Shown here: piece after piece, positions 11,141 through 21,824 of the stretch
Layout of the letters: each line of letters opens with the position of its first letter
Position numbering within the stretch: position 1 is the first letter of the stretch
Notes under the pieces: model-generated
What the model was told of the DNA's origin: nothing
Databases searched by the model: none
What the model saw: the letters and a program-made list of their open reading frames with translations, nothing else
Position numbers and translations under genes: made by a program
NCBI GenBank assembly: GCA_033297075.1
Contig: MU858078.1
Coordinates: forward strand, 62,001-126,000
Direction of reading: 5' to 3'
Source: Rhypophila decipiens
Taxonomy: Eukaryota > Ascomycota > Sordariomycetes > Sordariales > Naviculisporaceae
Length of the DNA: 64,000 bases

Positions 11141-14054
11141 CGTAATCCGGGGAAGGGGTCGAGAGCTGCTTGGCGTCGACAGGAAGAAGCGGGTGATAGA
11201 CCCTTTAGTCTTGTAAAGGCCGAGGTGAACACCCTCCCGTGAGTCCCGTCTGTCTCGGGCGGGAGCGGGTTGGCCAAAAAAGAAGCGCAGATCAATGGCG
11301 TCGACTACTGCATGCGGAAGGAAAGATGGATCGGAATGGGCGTCGGCGATGACCCTCCCCAAGCCGGGCGCATTACAGGAAATCGGAGCAAGAAAGAAGA
11401 AAAAGAATGACGGAGAAGTGAAAGAGGAAGAGAAGGGACTTTGGGGGCTCAAGACGGGTCCGGGTATGCACCGGTTCAATCCTGAGGAATCCAGGAATTA
11501 CGGAGACAGCGCTTTCTTTTCTCGAACGGCCGCTAGTCAAGGAGATCAGATTCAAGACGCTAGATTTTCGAAAAGTTTAGCAAAACACATGGGCCCAGGG
11601 GCATGGGGGCCACGGCCTGCCATCTGAACTTCTGAAGTGAAAATTACACCGAGTACAATTTCCCTAGCATTCAATCACGGCGGCCGACCATCTCATCAAA
11701 GATTGCTTGCGAAGCTGGATGCAACGCTCGCAAGGGTACTTTGCGCTGCTGTGAGGCTCAGCATTGGTCTGGGCCTGGAGATAAGGGGGATCCGGTAATG
11801 ACATCCCTGTGTCGTGCCTGGACTGGTGGGAAACCGTGCGGTGCTTCAGGGGCGTTCTCTTATCAGTATAATACACGATGAAGCTGTAAGAACATCGCTT
11901 TACGGCGCCAGCCATGTACGTATCGCCCCTCCAATATTCGGTTCGGATTACCGATCTTGTATGGTTGTAATCCCCGGGAGTGCGACGTAATCCAGGCAAA
12001 GTTCTTGGAACGAAGTGGAGCATGGGCGAGGATCTCATCCATGATCCACCGTGGAAGTCGCGGCGGTGGATCATTGCTGACGCTTCAATCCTTATCGACC
12101 CCTGATTCCGTACAGAGATTTTGAACACCGGTCATTGCATTTTGCTCTACAAGATCCAATGGCGCACGCGACAACTGCATCTCGAAATCGATTTGCGACT
12201 TGCGTGTCTACCGATGACAGATGTGTATTCTTTATCCAAAGAAAAGATCCCAGCCGTCCGGAATCCGCCCGGTTTCGCTAGCGCCCGTTGCCTGCCCTGG
12301 CTGTCAAGCAATCTTGGCGTTGAATGGCGCGAACCAGGGCCCCTGTGTCACCTTCTCAATCCTTCCCCTGGTCGAATTTTTCAAAATTTCTTGCATCACA
12401 CCATAAGCTAAGCCGGTTTCGAAAAGCTTGACCACGCTATGACCATATCAATGGATCATTAACTGGTGAACCATCGCTATCGGGATTCATAAATTGAAGA
12501 CGAGACAAAAGCAAACTAAATAAACTGCATGTGTGCTGATGGTCGTAGCGCTTAAAACATTGTCAATATCACTTCCTGTGACGGTAACCAGATGTGTCTT
12601 CGTAAGCAGCAGCTCCAAGCCTCAAACCGACAAGAGGACTCGACGGACAATGCACTAAAATCCTACTGGAAAGCAATGTCGCTTCGCATCCCCTGAAGCT
12701 GCTGAATTTCCGCCCAAAAGGGCCATATGAATTGCGTACCCCCCTGTTCATCCCACAACCAACCAATCAAAGCCACAGATTCGACAACAAGGCACATCGA
12801 TACGACCTCACTGCCTCTCTCTCTCACCAACAGCAGCAGCCAACAGCAGTTCCACAGTTTGGTTTTGGGCTTTATCCACAACGAACCGCTAGGCATTGAC
12901 GATGGGATTCAGCAGAAAGAACCAAAGTACCAAACAATGCAGTCAAAACTGGCCCGTGCCACTCTCTGTCATCGTCCCATGGTTCTGTTGACTGTTTGCA
13001 GGTCAATATTCCTTGATACTCAGAGTTGGGCGGCCGCTTGTGTTATGTTACACATGTATCCCAACCTCCCTCTTCACTCCGTACCGACGATCTCTCCGTA
13101 TACAATACAATATGTTTAATACCGGTACCATCTGTATCCGTAGATGGTGTTGGATTTATCCCAGTTTGGGAATCTTGATTCCAAATCCAGTGGAGCATAC
13201 CAAGTAATTTCAGCCGGGCCGCCCAGCCGGCCCAGGGTAGGTGCAACACTGAATTCGAGATCTCAGTGCCCAGTGCAGAGCAAAGCCAGTTCTCGAAACT
13301 TGTCAAACCTGCCTGTTAAAGCATCCCAGCCAGCATCCGGCTTTCACGTATTTATAGAGCGTAGATCCGCGCCTCGTGGGCTCGACACCAAGAGACAACG
13401 ATCACCATCATCAGAACCTGTGTCTCAAACAATACGCCGAGACCGCCACAATTCGCTGGTGAACACGCTCAGCAACTGGTTACATGTAGCAACGGGTAAA
13501 ATACCATTGTATTGTGGAATCCAACGGCTAGGAGGTAGCCCGCAAAACTAATCCGCTCAAGGTCCAAGATAATGCCCGCGAATGATCTCTTCCCCCGCTG
13601 TTGAACCCATCCCACATCAGATGTCCCGTATCATCATCTCCGTAAAAAGATAAACCCGTGTACCTCCAGATCGTCAAAACAAACTTGTGGTCCCGGCTCT
13701 CTGGTTGGAATGTTAGCCCTGGATATTTCACCGCTAGGTAGTTGTCATTCTGTCATGGCTTACATAGCTGAGCCATCAGTCCAACCTAACCAACGTCGAC
13801 CGACGACACCGGTAGGAGCGACATCCTTCAAATGAAGACTTGAAAGCTTCCAAGATGGCGGTGTGAAGTCGAGTTCTATATCACCCCAACGCCAAAACCA
13901 TTCCTCCTCGTGCCAGATGTTCGCTACCGCCAAAACGAGCCCTCCTCATCGTGCCATATATTCGCCATCCCAAACTCCAACGAAAAGCAACCATCCACCG
14001 CATCCGCAGCAGAAACCGCCACCAACCAGCGAGGAGCCCTCGAGTATATGCCCC
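11141..14054. other. long intergenic region, no gene seen
   Basis: Nearly 3 kb with only short, mutually overlapping frames and no recognisable protein domain, tRNA or repeat array. The first few hundred bases after 11141 should be the promoter and leader of the DUF3405 gene. A non-coding RNA or a small species-specific gene could be hidden here; nothing in the sequence supports one. Confidence 0.4.
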
Positions 14055-14486
14055 CTAATACCGATGCCGGGTTGAATAATCTTTAGGACTAACCACCAGA
14101 CCCCGTCCCTTCTTCGCCCCCCGATAAACCGTCTCAATAATATCAATCAACTCCTGTTTGTCCTTAAGCACCCAGTTAATCTTGTTATTATTGCCCGTCC
14201 CGAGATCAATCATCATGTGCTTGTTCCGGAAGAAAAACATGAGCGTGCACTTGTCGTACAGCTCATACATCTGATTGAAGTCGGGCACCTTTTCGTTATC
14301 GCACAGGTAAATCGCCGCGAAATTCTTGACCTTCTCCGCAATGTGGTAGAGCACCTCGTCCTGCATCATGACTTCCGTGTCGGAGGCCTTGCCGAACCGT
14401 ATCACCACGACGCGCTCCTCCTCGCTGAGGATCGCTTGGTCGACGTGCCAGCCTGTGTTGAGGTGGGGGAGCACGATGCTGCCCAT
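14055..14486 (-). CDS. dim1: U5 snRNP thioredoxin-like protein Dim1/Dib1 (TXNL4A)
   Basis: Core component of the U5 and tri-snRNP, needed for pre-mRNA splicing in the nucleus. The single exon encodes 143 residues, the full family length. It starts MGSIVLPHL with a Kozak-like context and ends KGRGLVVSPKDYSTRHRY. Diagnostic stretches are GWHVDQAIL, MYELYDKCTLMFFFRNKHMM, DLGTGNNNKINW and ELIDIIETVYRGAKKG. Residues 31-40 (FGKASDTEVM) differ from the Asp-Trp-Asp-Pro-x-Cys region usual in this very conserved protein, and LCDNEKVPDF also departs from the norm. The gene has no intron. Function is confidently assigned by family; whether this is the main housekeeping copy cannot be told from one window. 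Confidence 0.93.
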   Translation of the reverse strand: MGSIVLPHLNTGWHVDQAILSEEERVVVIRFGKASDTEVMMQDEVLYHIAEKVKNFAAIYLCDNEKVPDFNQMYELYDKCTLMFFFRNKHMMIDLGTGNNNKINWVLKDKQELIDIIETVYRGAKKGRGLVVSPKDYSTRHRY

Positions 14487-14999
14487 CTTGAACTGTCGGT
14501 TGGATTTGTTTCGGTCGAGGTAGGTAGGGCGCAATAGTTTGTTTGTCGAAATGTAGCAAACAAAAGTCGCGGAGCTTATTCGCGCGCGCGAAATCGCAGA
14601 GGTGTTTTCGTGGCCGCTTGTACAGAGGTTATGTTCGACTTTGTAGAGTTTGAGATTTGTAGTAGAATAGCCAGGCGATGCTTTTGTGTGTTGCGAAAAG
14701 AAAAAAGAAAGCTTGCGGGTGGAAAGTTGAGCTTGCAGCCAGAGTCGAGAGAATGCAAGATGGGCTTCCTTCTTGGGCGTTCTGGAAAATTCCCCGCCAA
14801 ATCATCCATCCAAACAGAGCTGTCCAGGATGCCCTTAGGTAAGCGGGGCTGGTCCCACTTTCAGCAGCCGGCTGGGTAAGGAGAGTTGGCCTGTTGTATC
14901 CGTACCATTGTGGGGTGGCTTACAGGGGTTTGCGGTGTATCCGTAACCGTACTCCGTACGCCATTTCACAGCCATGAGAATGAGATCACCCTGACGTTG
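14487..14999. other. 5' flank of dim1
   Basis: Promoter and leader side of dim1. A CGCGCGCG stretch lies at about 14580. No gene is visible. The minisatellite begins at its far end. Confidence 0.4.
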
Positions 15000-15710
15000 G
15001 AATAAATGCCTTTGCTTCCTGGAATATATATCCTGACGGCTGGAGTAAATGTCTTGACTGGACTGGAACCAATGCCTTGGCTGGTGGAATAGAGGCCTTG
15101 ACTGGCTGGAAGAGATGTCCTGATGAGACGGGAATAGAGGCTTTTAGTGGCTGGAATAAACGCCTTTGCTTGTTGGAATATATGCCCTGATAAGACTAGA
15201 ATAGATTCCTTGACTGGCCTCGAATATATGCCCGGACTGGACTGGAATATATGCCCGGACTGGACTGGAATAAATGCCTGGACTGGCTAGTATAAATGCC
15301 TGGACTGGCTTGAATAGATGCTTTGACTAAATTGTAATAAAAGCCTTGACTGGCTCGAATAGATATATTGACTTGGCCGAATAGATGCCTTGATAAACTG
15401 GAATAAATACCTTGACTAGTTCAAATAAATACCCTAACAGGTTCGAATAAATGCGTTAACTGGCTTAAATAAATACGGTAACTGACTGGAATAAATGCCT
15501 TGGCTGGCTCGAATATATATCTTAACTTAGTCGAATATATACCTTGATGAACTGGAATATATGGCTTGACTGGCCTCGAATATATCCCCTGACTGGACTG
15601 GAATATCTGCCTGGACTGGACTGGAATAAATGCCTTTACTGGCTTGAATAAATACCGTGACTGACTGGAGTAAATACCTCGAGGAACTGGGATAAACGCC
15701 TTGATTTAGA
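15000..15710. repeat. degenerate minisatellite, ~32 units of 21-23 bp
   Basis: About 32 head-to-tail units of 21-23 bp, mostly 22, with core GAATAAATGCCTTGACTGG. Units start with GAATA or close variants nearly without interruption from 15000 to 15710. Divergence is high and dominated by A/G and C/T changes. Only two adjacent units, at about 15224-15270, are identical over their whole length. The array sits between the 3' end of the BioDA gene (stop at 15764-15766) and the promoter of dim1. It has no long open frame of its own, no spacer structure and no resemblance to a transposon end. Confidence 0.93.
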
Positions 15711-15763
15711 ATACTGACATGGTTCCATTGTTCTAAATATATTCTTACTACCCTCCTAGGCTT

Positions 15764-18354
15764 TTAGCTCGTCAGAACATCCAAGAGCCGCTCCGCCACC
15801 AGCGTCATAGTCTCATGCGTTGTGGTCAGGCTAGTCATGATATACAGCACATTGCCCAGAGGCCTGGTATGTATATTCCAGTCCTTATCCTTATCTCGAG
15901 ATCGCAGGGCCACTTGGAAGCGATATGCCTGAGCACTCGTGTATCCGGCCGGCCCACTCAGATGCACCGCCAACACACATCCCAAGGCCCAAACTTCCGC
16001 CACGACAATGAGTTGCGACAAACTGTGAACAAAATCCCGTGGCCAGAATGACCAAGAGTTTTGTCGGGTAGCCTTGCCAAATTTGCCAGTCCAGATTGCC
16101 CAGTTCCATTCGCCTCCCTCGTACATTTGCCACATCCTCTCTAGGCTGACGTTTGCAACATGACATCCAATAGGATGGGCGGTATAGCTGTGACCATGAA
16201 GCAAGGCATCTGTCTTCTGGTTGCCAGAGAAGGCGTTGAAGATGCTCTCGGACGCCAGCGTGACACAAAGAGGAAGAAGCCCTCCGGTGAGGAGCTTGGC
16301 GTGAACAGAAATGTCTGGATGAACGTCGAGGAACGAACTGGCGGTAACTCTGCCAAGTCGAAACATGCCGGTAAACACCTCGTCAAAGATCACGGGCAGT
16401 CCGCTCCAAGTCGAGTGCGGCGTCTCGCGGGAGGGGCCAGCAGGGAAGACCAGATGAGGAAAGTTCCGAATATGTTCCACCAGGGTACGTTGGAACAAAG
16501 GGTCGACAAGATGCATACCGTTGGCGCCTAGCACGACAGGTTCGAGCATCAGAGCACCAAAGTGGATGCCCTTCTTCTGACTTTCGAAGAGTATTCTAGC
16601 AATATAAGTCTCGTAGAGAGTCTTATCCTCGTCGTGGGTGGCGCGTTTAGCTGCGATTCCAAACAATGTATCCAGATCTGGAAAAGGTCCTCGCGTGAAC
16701 TCGGCAGTACTGTGAGCCTTGATGCTCGGTGGTATAGAAATAAACCACCTGCCCCGGCGACAAAAGACCTTGGGGTAATCCAGCCACACTCCCCTTGGGG
16801 TATACCACTCGATCTGCTGATTGAACGCAGAGGGCATGCTGCAGTCCATGGCCCCCATAGTGTCGCCATGATAGCTATCCCGGAGCCCCAGGATCCAGAG
16901 CTTTGTATCGGTCGGGAGACGGAATCGGGCTCTTACCGCATGAAGAGCCATTTTGAGGGCCACTTCGACGCCAGTAGACCCGTTATCGGAGAAAAACACT
17001 CGTGAGACTCTCGGATTGTTGATCTTTGCCATCAAAGCTTCCGCGAGCTTGAGAGCTGGCTCATGGATTGCTTCCGGGAATATGACGTGACCGTAGCGCC
17101 CTGAAGCATAAGCTGCTTCTAGAGCGAGATACGAGTTGCCATGCCCAAGCCCCTGAGTCCACCATGAGGCCGACCCATCAAAAAAACTTTGCATAACACC
17201 TCTGGACCTGTCTTCTGGCATCACATCCCGCGGATATCGGTCGTCGTCGTCAGTCTTGCCTGGTTCTTCGAGGACAACAGTCTGAAAATGGTCGCCGAGA
17301 GCCGAATCGATCACCATTATGTTCTTCTGCACGAGTGTTCCATGCTGTGTAAAAGGATACCACAATCTTTTGAGCGCGCCAGGCCTCATTGTCAGAAGCC
17401 TTTGGGTGCGATGTAGGTGAGCATTACGAAGAATTCTTTTCAGTTCATACCAGCTATCCGGAGTCTCGCGAATTTCTTCGTAATAAGCCTGGACCTTCTC
17501 TTCGAAATCTTCCCGGTCCGAGGAGGGCGGCGGAGGAAGCGTGTGAACTGGGACAGAGTATTTCGTAAAATACTCTTTCAGATAGTCGGCATTTTGATAT
17601 TCCGGGTGAAAGTCGACCAGGACAACCACCGAGACATCGTAGCCCCGGATTCGCAGTGACTCGAACGCGGAGATTGTCGTTGAAATGCCGCCCATCTTGG
17701 AGTCGCCAACCAGGATGACTGGCATTCGTAGCGGTCTGTACATATCTGCCTGCGAGGTTCCCGAAGGACCGGGGGAAAGCACACCGCCTGCGGTTTCAAC
17801 GAACAGCCACCCTTCATCCTTTTCCCCGACACTGCCTCGCGCGTTGTCGCACTGTTCTGCACAGCAGATAATTTGGCGCAGCACCTCGACATCGCGGGGT
17901 GGGCGCTATGCTGCATTAGACAATCGAATATCCATGCCGACGGGGCTTGAAAGCTTACCTGAGTCGATTCTCTCGCAGCGATGTGAGGGCTGACTGCTTT
18001 ATCCCACTGATAGAAAGTCTTGGTGCGGATGCCGTTGGTATACTTGCGGACGTATGACTCGTCACTCTCGGTTGCGGGGCCCGTGGAAACAGGCTTCAGG
18101 TAGTAGACCACCTCATCGATGACCTCCGGGGTTCTTCTCGTGGCAAGGCAAAGGACGGTACTGACAACCGTCTTGCCGACGTCTGTGTTGGCTCCAAAGA
18201 TCATGTAAGTCTTGGTGTGGGGATATAGAAGAGCACCCGTCGGTGTACCCTTTTCTTCTGTCCACGACGGAGTGTGAGTCGCCATCGGTGGAGAGGTTGG
18301 CATCGCCGTTCCCGGTGGATGCTCTGCTGGGGTCGACGGATCGTTGGTCTCCAT
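15764..18354 (-). CDS. bioDA: bifunctional dethiobiotin synthetase / DAPA aminotransferase
   Basis: Fused BioD-BioA enzyme catalysing two consecutive biotin steps: KAPA to DAPA by the PLP-dependent aminotransferase, then DAPA + CO2 + ATP to dethiobiotin. Exons 18354-17959 and 17905-15764 flank a 53-nt intron; acceptor choice is forced because the CATAG before it carries an in-frame stop. They join to 845 residues. The BioD half shows the P-loop GANTDVGKT at 54-62 and VETAGG at about 168. The BioA half shows WWTQGLGHGN at about 380, DSYHGDTMGAMD, IFDEVFTGMFRLGR at about 638 and the PLP lysine in HAKLLTGG (K669). The chosen start gives a Pro/Thr-rich leader. An in-frame ATG at 18561 would add a basic, mitochondrial-like leader. 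It shares a 542-bp divergent promoter with bioF. It is the equivalent of Aspergillus biA and Arabidopsis BIO3-BIO1. Confidence 0.93.
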
Positions 18355-18896
18355 GGCGGGGGGGGGGGCTGGGAATAATTGTATTTCTGTTCCTGGTGAA
18401 ATTGGGATGTGTGAAGGTTGTGATGGATTGATGGGTTGATCGAGAGATTCTGATGGATTGATCAAAAGGTCCAGGATCGATCGCTTCTTTGAGTTGATTT
18501 TCTGGGCTCTGGCTTTGATTGCTCCTACCCGCCGATGACCGAAGAATTGACTCCGAGTCATCGACTTGCCGACTGGATCGAAAACAACTTGGAAGGGGCC
18601 GATTGCCAAACAGGCAGGTGCCAGGTTATTCGCGACAGGAACCACCGCCGATAAAACCGGCGGGGACAGGAACCGCACACACGCTACTGCAAATAGGCAG
18701 TAGCAGGAACGGGACAGAAATTCATGTCCGCAATAGAGGTAGGTATAGCCCATTGACTGAAATTGGAAGTGGGTTGTCATCTTTGGACGGTACCTTGCAG
18801 TGTTATAGTCGCTCGTACTGTCCATTTTCACTACCCGATTCTCGATTTAGTTACCTGCTCACAGTCTGTCACCCGTGCTAATAGCTGCCCAGCACA
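18355..18896. promoter_or_regulatory. shared divergent promoter of bioDA and bioF
   Basis: 542 bp between the start codons of two oppositely oriented biotin genes. It must carry both promoters and so allows co-regulation. Eleven consecutive G on the plus strand (18358-18368) lie directly in front of the bioDA ATG. The bioDA frame stays open upstream to about 18831, so part of this region may be coding if translation starts at 18561. No binding motif is assigned. Confidence 0.55.
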
Positions 18897-20348
18897 ATGG
18901 CAGCCGAAAAGGTTCACACGACAAGTCTAGACATTATTCTCTCCGGGGCGCTCACCCGGCGAAGATCCAAGAACCAGCTTCGCCAGCTGACGACCGTCCC
19001 ACCGGGCACCGCAGACTTCTCCTCCAACTACTATCTCTCACTCTCGTCCCACCCCGCCGTCCAGCGCGCCTTTCTCGACAGACTATGGGTGCTGCATGCC
19101 AAAAGCACCTCTCCAGAGGAGCCAACACTGACAGATCCAACAAGACCGCCTCTGAACCTCCTCGGATCAGGTGGTTCACGTCTTCTTGATGGCAACTCGG
19201 ACACGGCCGAAGCTCTCGAGCAAACGATAGCCGCCTTCCATCATGCCCCAGCGGGTCTGCTCTTCAACTCGGCCATGGACGCCAACGTTGGACTCCTCAG
19301 CTCCGTCCCGCAGCCTGGTGACGTGATCGTCTACGACGAGCTCATCCACGCAAGCGTCCATGACGGCATGCGACTCAGTCGAGCAGGCAAGAGAATCCCG
19401 TTTGATCATAATCGAGTCTATGCCACTTTGGAGAAGAGCGAGGCACACAGTTCAAGCCACGACAAGCACGACTCGTTGGAAAAGGTCCTCTTGGATCTGA
19501 AGGAACAAGAGGAAAATAGGAGCCAGCAGAATGCCAATGGTACGCCGAGGCAGATATTCATTGTTGTCGAAGGCGTCTACAGCATGGACGGCGATGTGGC
19601 CCCGTTAGTTGACATCGTCGAGTGCCTAGAACGCATTTTTGGTGGCGAAAATGCCCATATTATTGTGGATGAGGCGCATTCAGTCGGGGTTTTCGGTGAT
19701 TGTGGACGGGGCCTGGTTAGCCATCTTGGGCTTGAGGATCGTGTCTGGGCTCGAGTGCTCGGGTTTGGAAAGGCGATGGGCTGCTCAGGAGGCATAGTTC
19801 TCTGTTCTCCAACGGCTCGAGACTACCTCATCAACTACGCCCGAACACTGGTCTACACAACCATGATGCCCTTTTCGTCCCTCGCCAGTATTGAGACGAC
19901 ATACAACTTTGTGATCTTTGGACAGGCAAATCCGCTCCTCGATAACCTGCGACGGCTGATCCAGTGCACCCACGAGGGTCTCCAAAGCTTGTACGATCGT
20001 CTGCCCCGAAAGACTGATCTATTCCGACTGCACACCATTGCCCCGACCAGAACTAGCCTAGAGCACAAGCAAGTTGAGAAGGTGGTGACGCCCGTTATAC
20101 CTGTTCTGACCTCTCGCCCTCGTAGCCTGGCATCCTACTGTCAGGAGAAAAAGCTGATGGTTCGACCTATTGTTGCTCCGACAGTTCCAAAAGGACAGGA
20201 GAGAATAAGGATATGCCTTCATGCAGCAAATAACATGGAGGAAGTCCGGACGTTGATCCAGACGATTGAAGAATGGGTTCTTGGACAGTTGGCACACGGG
20301 AATGGTAGAGAAGGCAGCGAAACACAGAACCAGAATGCAAAACTGTGA
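18897..20348 (+). CDS. bioF: 8-amino-7-oxononanoate (KAPA) synthase-like, with PTS1
   Basis: PLP-dependent alpha-oxoamine synthase that joins pimeloyl thioester and alanine to make KAPA, the first committed biotin precursor. The single exon encodes 483 residues. Family features in order: substrate-side SSNYYLSLSSHP near 42, LGSGGSRLLDGN at 89, the PLP-contacting VDEAHSVGVFG with Asp258 and His261, and the Schiff-base lysine in FGKAMGCSGG (Lys292). A hydrophilic insert at about 180-215 (His, Lys, Glu, Asn-rich) is not in bacterial enzymes. The protein ends in Ala-Lys-Leu, a classical type-1 peroxisomal targeting signal, matching the peroxisomal BioF described in Aspergillus. It runs head-to-head with bioDA and tail-to-tail with bioB (164-bp gap). 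The family call is strong; the KAPA role is fixed by context. Confidence 0.93.
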   Translation: MAAEKVHTTSLDIILSGALTRRRSKNQLRQLTTVPPGTADFSSNYYLSLSSHPAVQRAFLDRLWVLHAKSTSPEEPTLTDPTRPPLNLLGSGGSRLLDGNSDTAEALEQTIAAFHHAPAGLLFNSAMDANVGLLSSVPQPGDVIVYDELIHASVHDGMRLSRAGKRIPFDHNRVYATLEKSEAHSSSHDKHDSLEKVLLDLKEQEENRSQQNANGTPRQIFIVVEGVYSMDGDVAPLVDIVECLERIFGGENAHIIVDEAHSVGVFGDCGRGLVSHLGLEDRVWARVLGFGKAMGCSGGIVLCSPTARDYLINYARTLVYTTMMPFSSLASIETTYNFVIFGQANPLLDNLRRLIQCTHEGLQSLYDRLPRKTDLFRLHTIAPTRTSLEHKQVEKVVTPVIPVLTSRPRSLASYCQEKKLMVRPIVAPTVPKGQERIRICLHAANNMEEVRTLIQTIEEWVLGQLAHGNGREGSETQNQNAKL

Positions 20349-20512
20349 TCTAGTAGACGTTTATAGACCAGTAAGGTATCAATACAGGCGTCTCGCGTTC
20401 AATAGGAGTAATCGGCAGCCCCCTAAAAATGCTTGATGCCAGGAGTGACTAGAACAGAGGAGAGAAATAGAGAGAAATAGAATCTTCCCAGCCGAGCCTC
20501 AATAAACAACCC

Positions 20513-21824
20513 TTACTCCCCAGACAAATCCACAGCTCCAAGCCTAGACGACGTCTTCTGAAAGCTCTTCATGCCCGTCAATCCCCATCTCTGAAACATG
20601 GCAGCGTCCTCATCCCAGCCGTTACACTCGGTAGTCAACATCTTCTCCCCCGTGAAGATGGCATTGGCCCCAGCCAAGAAGCACAACGCCTGCTGCTCCT
20701 CGGGCATCGTCTTTCTTCCCGCCGCAATCCGAATAATCGTCTCAGGCATGATGATCCTCGCCGCCGCAATAGTTCTCAGCATCTTGGTAAACTCCACCGG
20801 CTTCTTGTCTCCCAGTGGGGTCCCTTTGATAGGCACAAGCGCATTGACGGGGAAGCTCTCCGGGTGACTCGGCAATGTAGCCACGGTATGCAACAAGCCA
20901 ACACGATCGGCATCACTCTCGCCCAGACCCAAGATCCCGCCCGAGCAGACATTGATCCCCGCGTCGCGAACATGTCCCAGCGTAGCAAGTCTCTCGTCAT
21001 ATGTCCTTGTCGAGATGATACTAGGGTAAAACTCGCGACTGGTATCAACATTATGGTTATAAGCCGTCAGACCTGCTTCTTTCAGCTCTTTAGCCTGCTT
21101 CTCGTCAATCATGCCCAGCGTGACGCAGACTTCCATGCCCATTGCCCTGACGCCCGAGATCATCTCCTTGATATTGCGCAGACTGGTCTTGCGGCCACGC
21201 ATGTCGCGCCAAGCGGCGCCCATGCAGAACCGGGTGCTGCCGTTGTCTCTGGCGATACGGGCAGCGGCGAGGACAGACTCGACCGACTCGACGCGCTTGG
21301 CGGGCAGGTTGGTTCCCTTTTGGTAGCGGGTTGATTGGGCGCAGTAGGAGCAGTCCTCGGAGCAGCCGCCTGTTTTGATGTTCATTAGGGTGCACAGCTG
21401 GACTTGGGAGGGGGACTGGAAGCGTCTGTGGACTGTGGCCTTGTTTTGGGAGGTAGAAGGTTAGCCATGGATGAGAATTGGAAGGTTGGGCGGATAGGAG
21501 ACATACAGCTTGGAAAGATAGCTCCATCAGCGGTTGGTGGTAGATGGCGGCGATCTCTTCTTTGGTCCAGTCATAACGAGGGGCTTGGGCGGCAACAGCT
21601 GCGGAGAGGATCTGCTTTGCTCGTAGTTGGATCTCAACATCGTCAACTGGTGTCTGTCCCTGAGTCTCGGCAGTTGGGTTGGGAATCGGGGGAGGAGGAG
21701 GTGAGGTCGAAGATAAAGCTGGCTGCTCTTGAGCAATGCTCGACATTGGCTGGAGTCGGCCAATGCCCCGCGTCGACAAGGCAGACTGCCGAAACACCAG
21801 AGCTCGAACTCGAAAGACGTTCAT
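20513..21824 (-). CDS. bioB: biotin synthase (radical SAM)
   Basis: Final step of biotin synthesis: radical-SAM insertion of sulphur into dethiobiotin. Exons 21824-21507 and 21439-20513 flank a 67-nt intron with donor GTATGT and a GGCTAACC branch site. They join to 414 residues. The N-terminus MNVFRVRALVFRQSALSTRG is basic and lacks acidic residues, as in mitochondrial presequences, followed by a Pro-rich linker. The radical-SAM motif is GGCSEDCSYCAQS with cysteines at 132, 136 and 139. Further family stretches are GAAWRDMRGR, YNHNVDTSREFY, CSGGILGLGE and NALVPIKGTPL. Bacterial BioB lacks the roughly 80-residue leader. Together with bioDA and bioF it completes the cluster. Confidence 0.95.

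Noticed and set aside
15000..15710. CRISPR-like array
   Set aside because: Units follow each other directly with no spacers, drift strongly, and the host is a eukaryote. It is a minisatellite.
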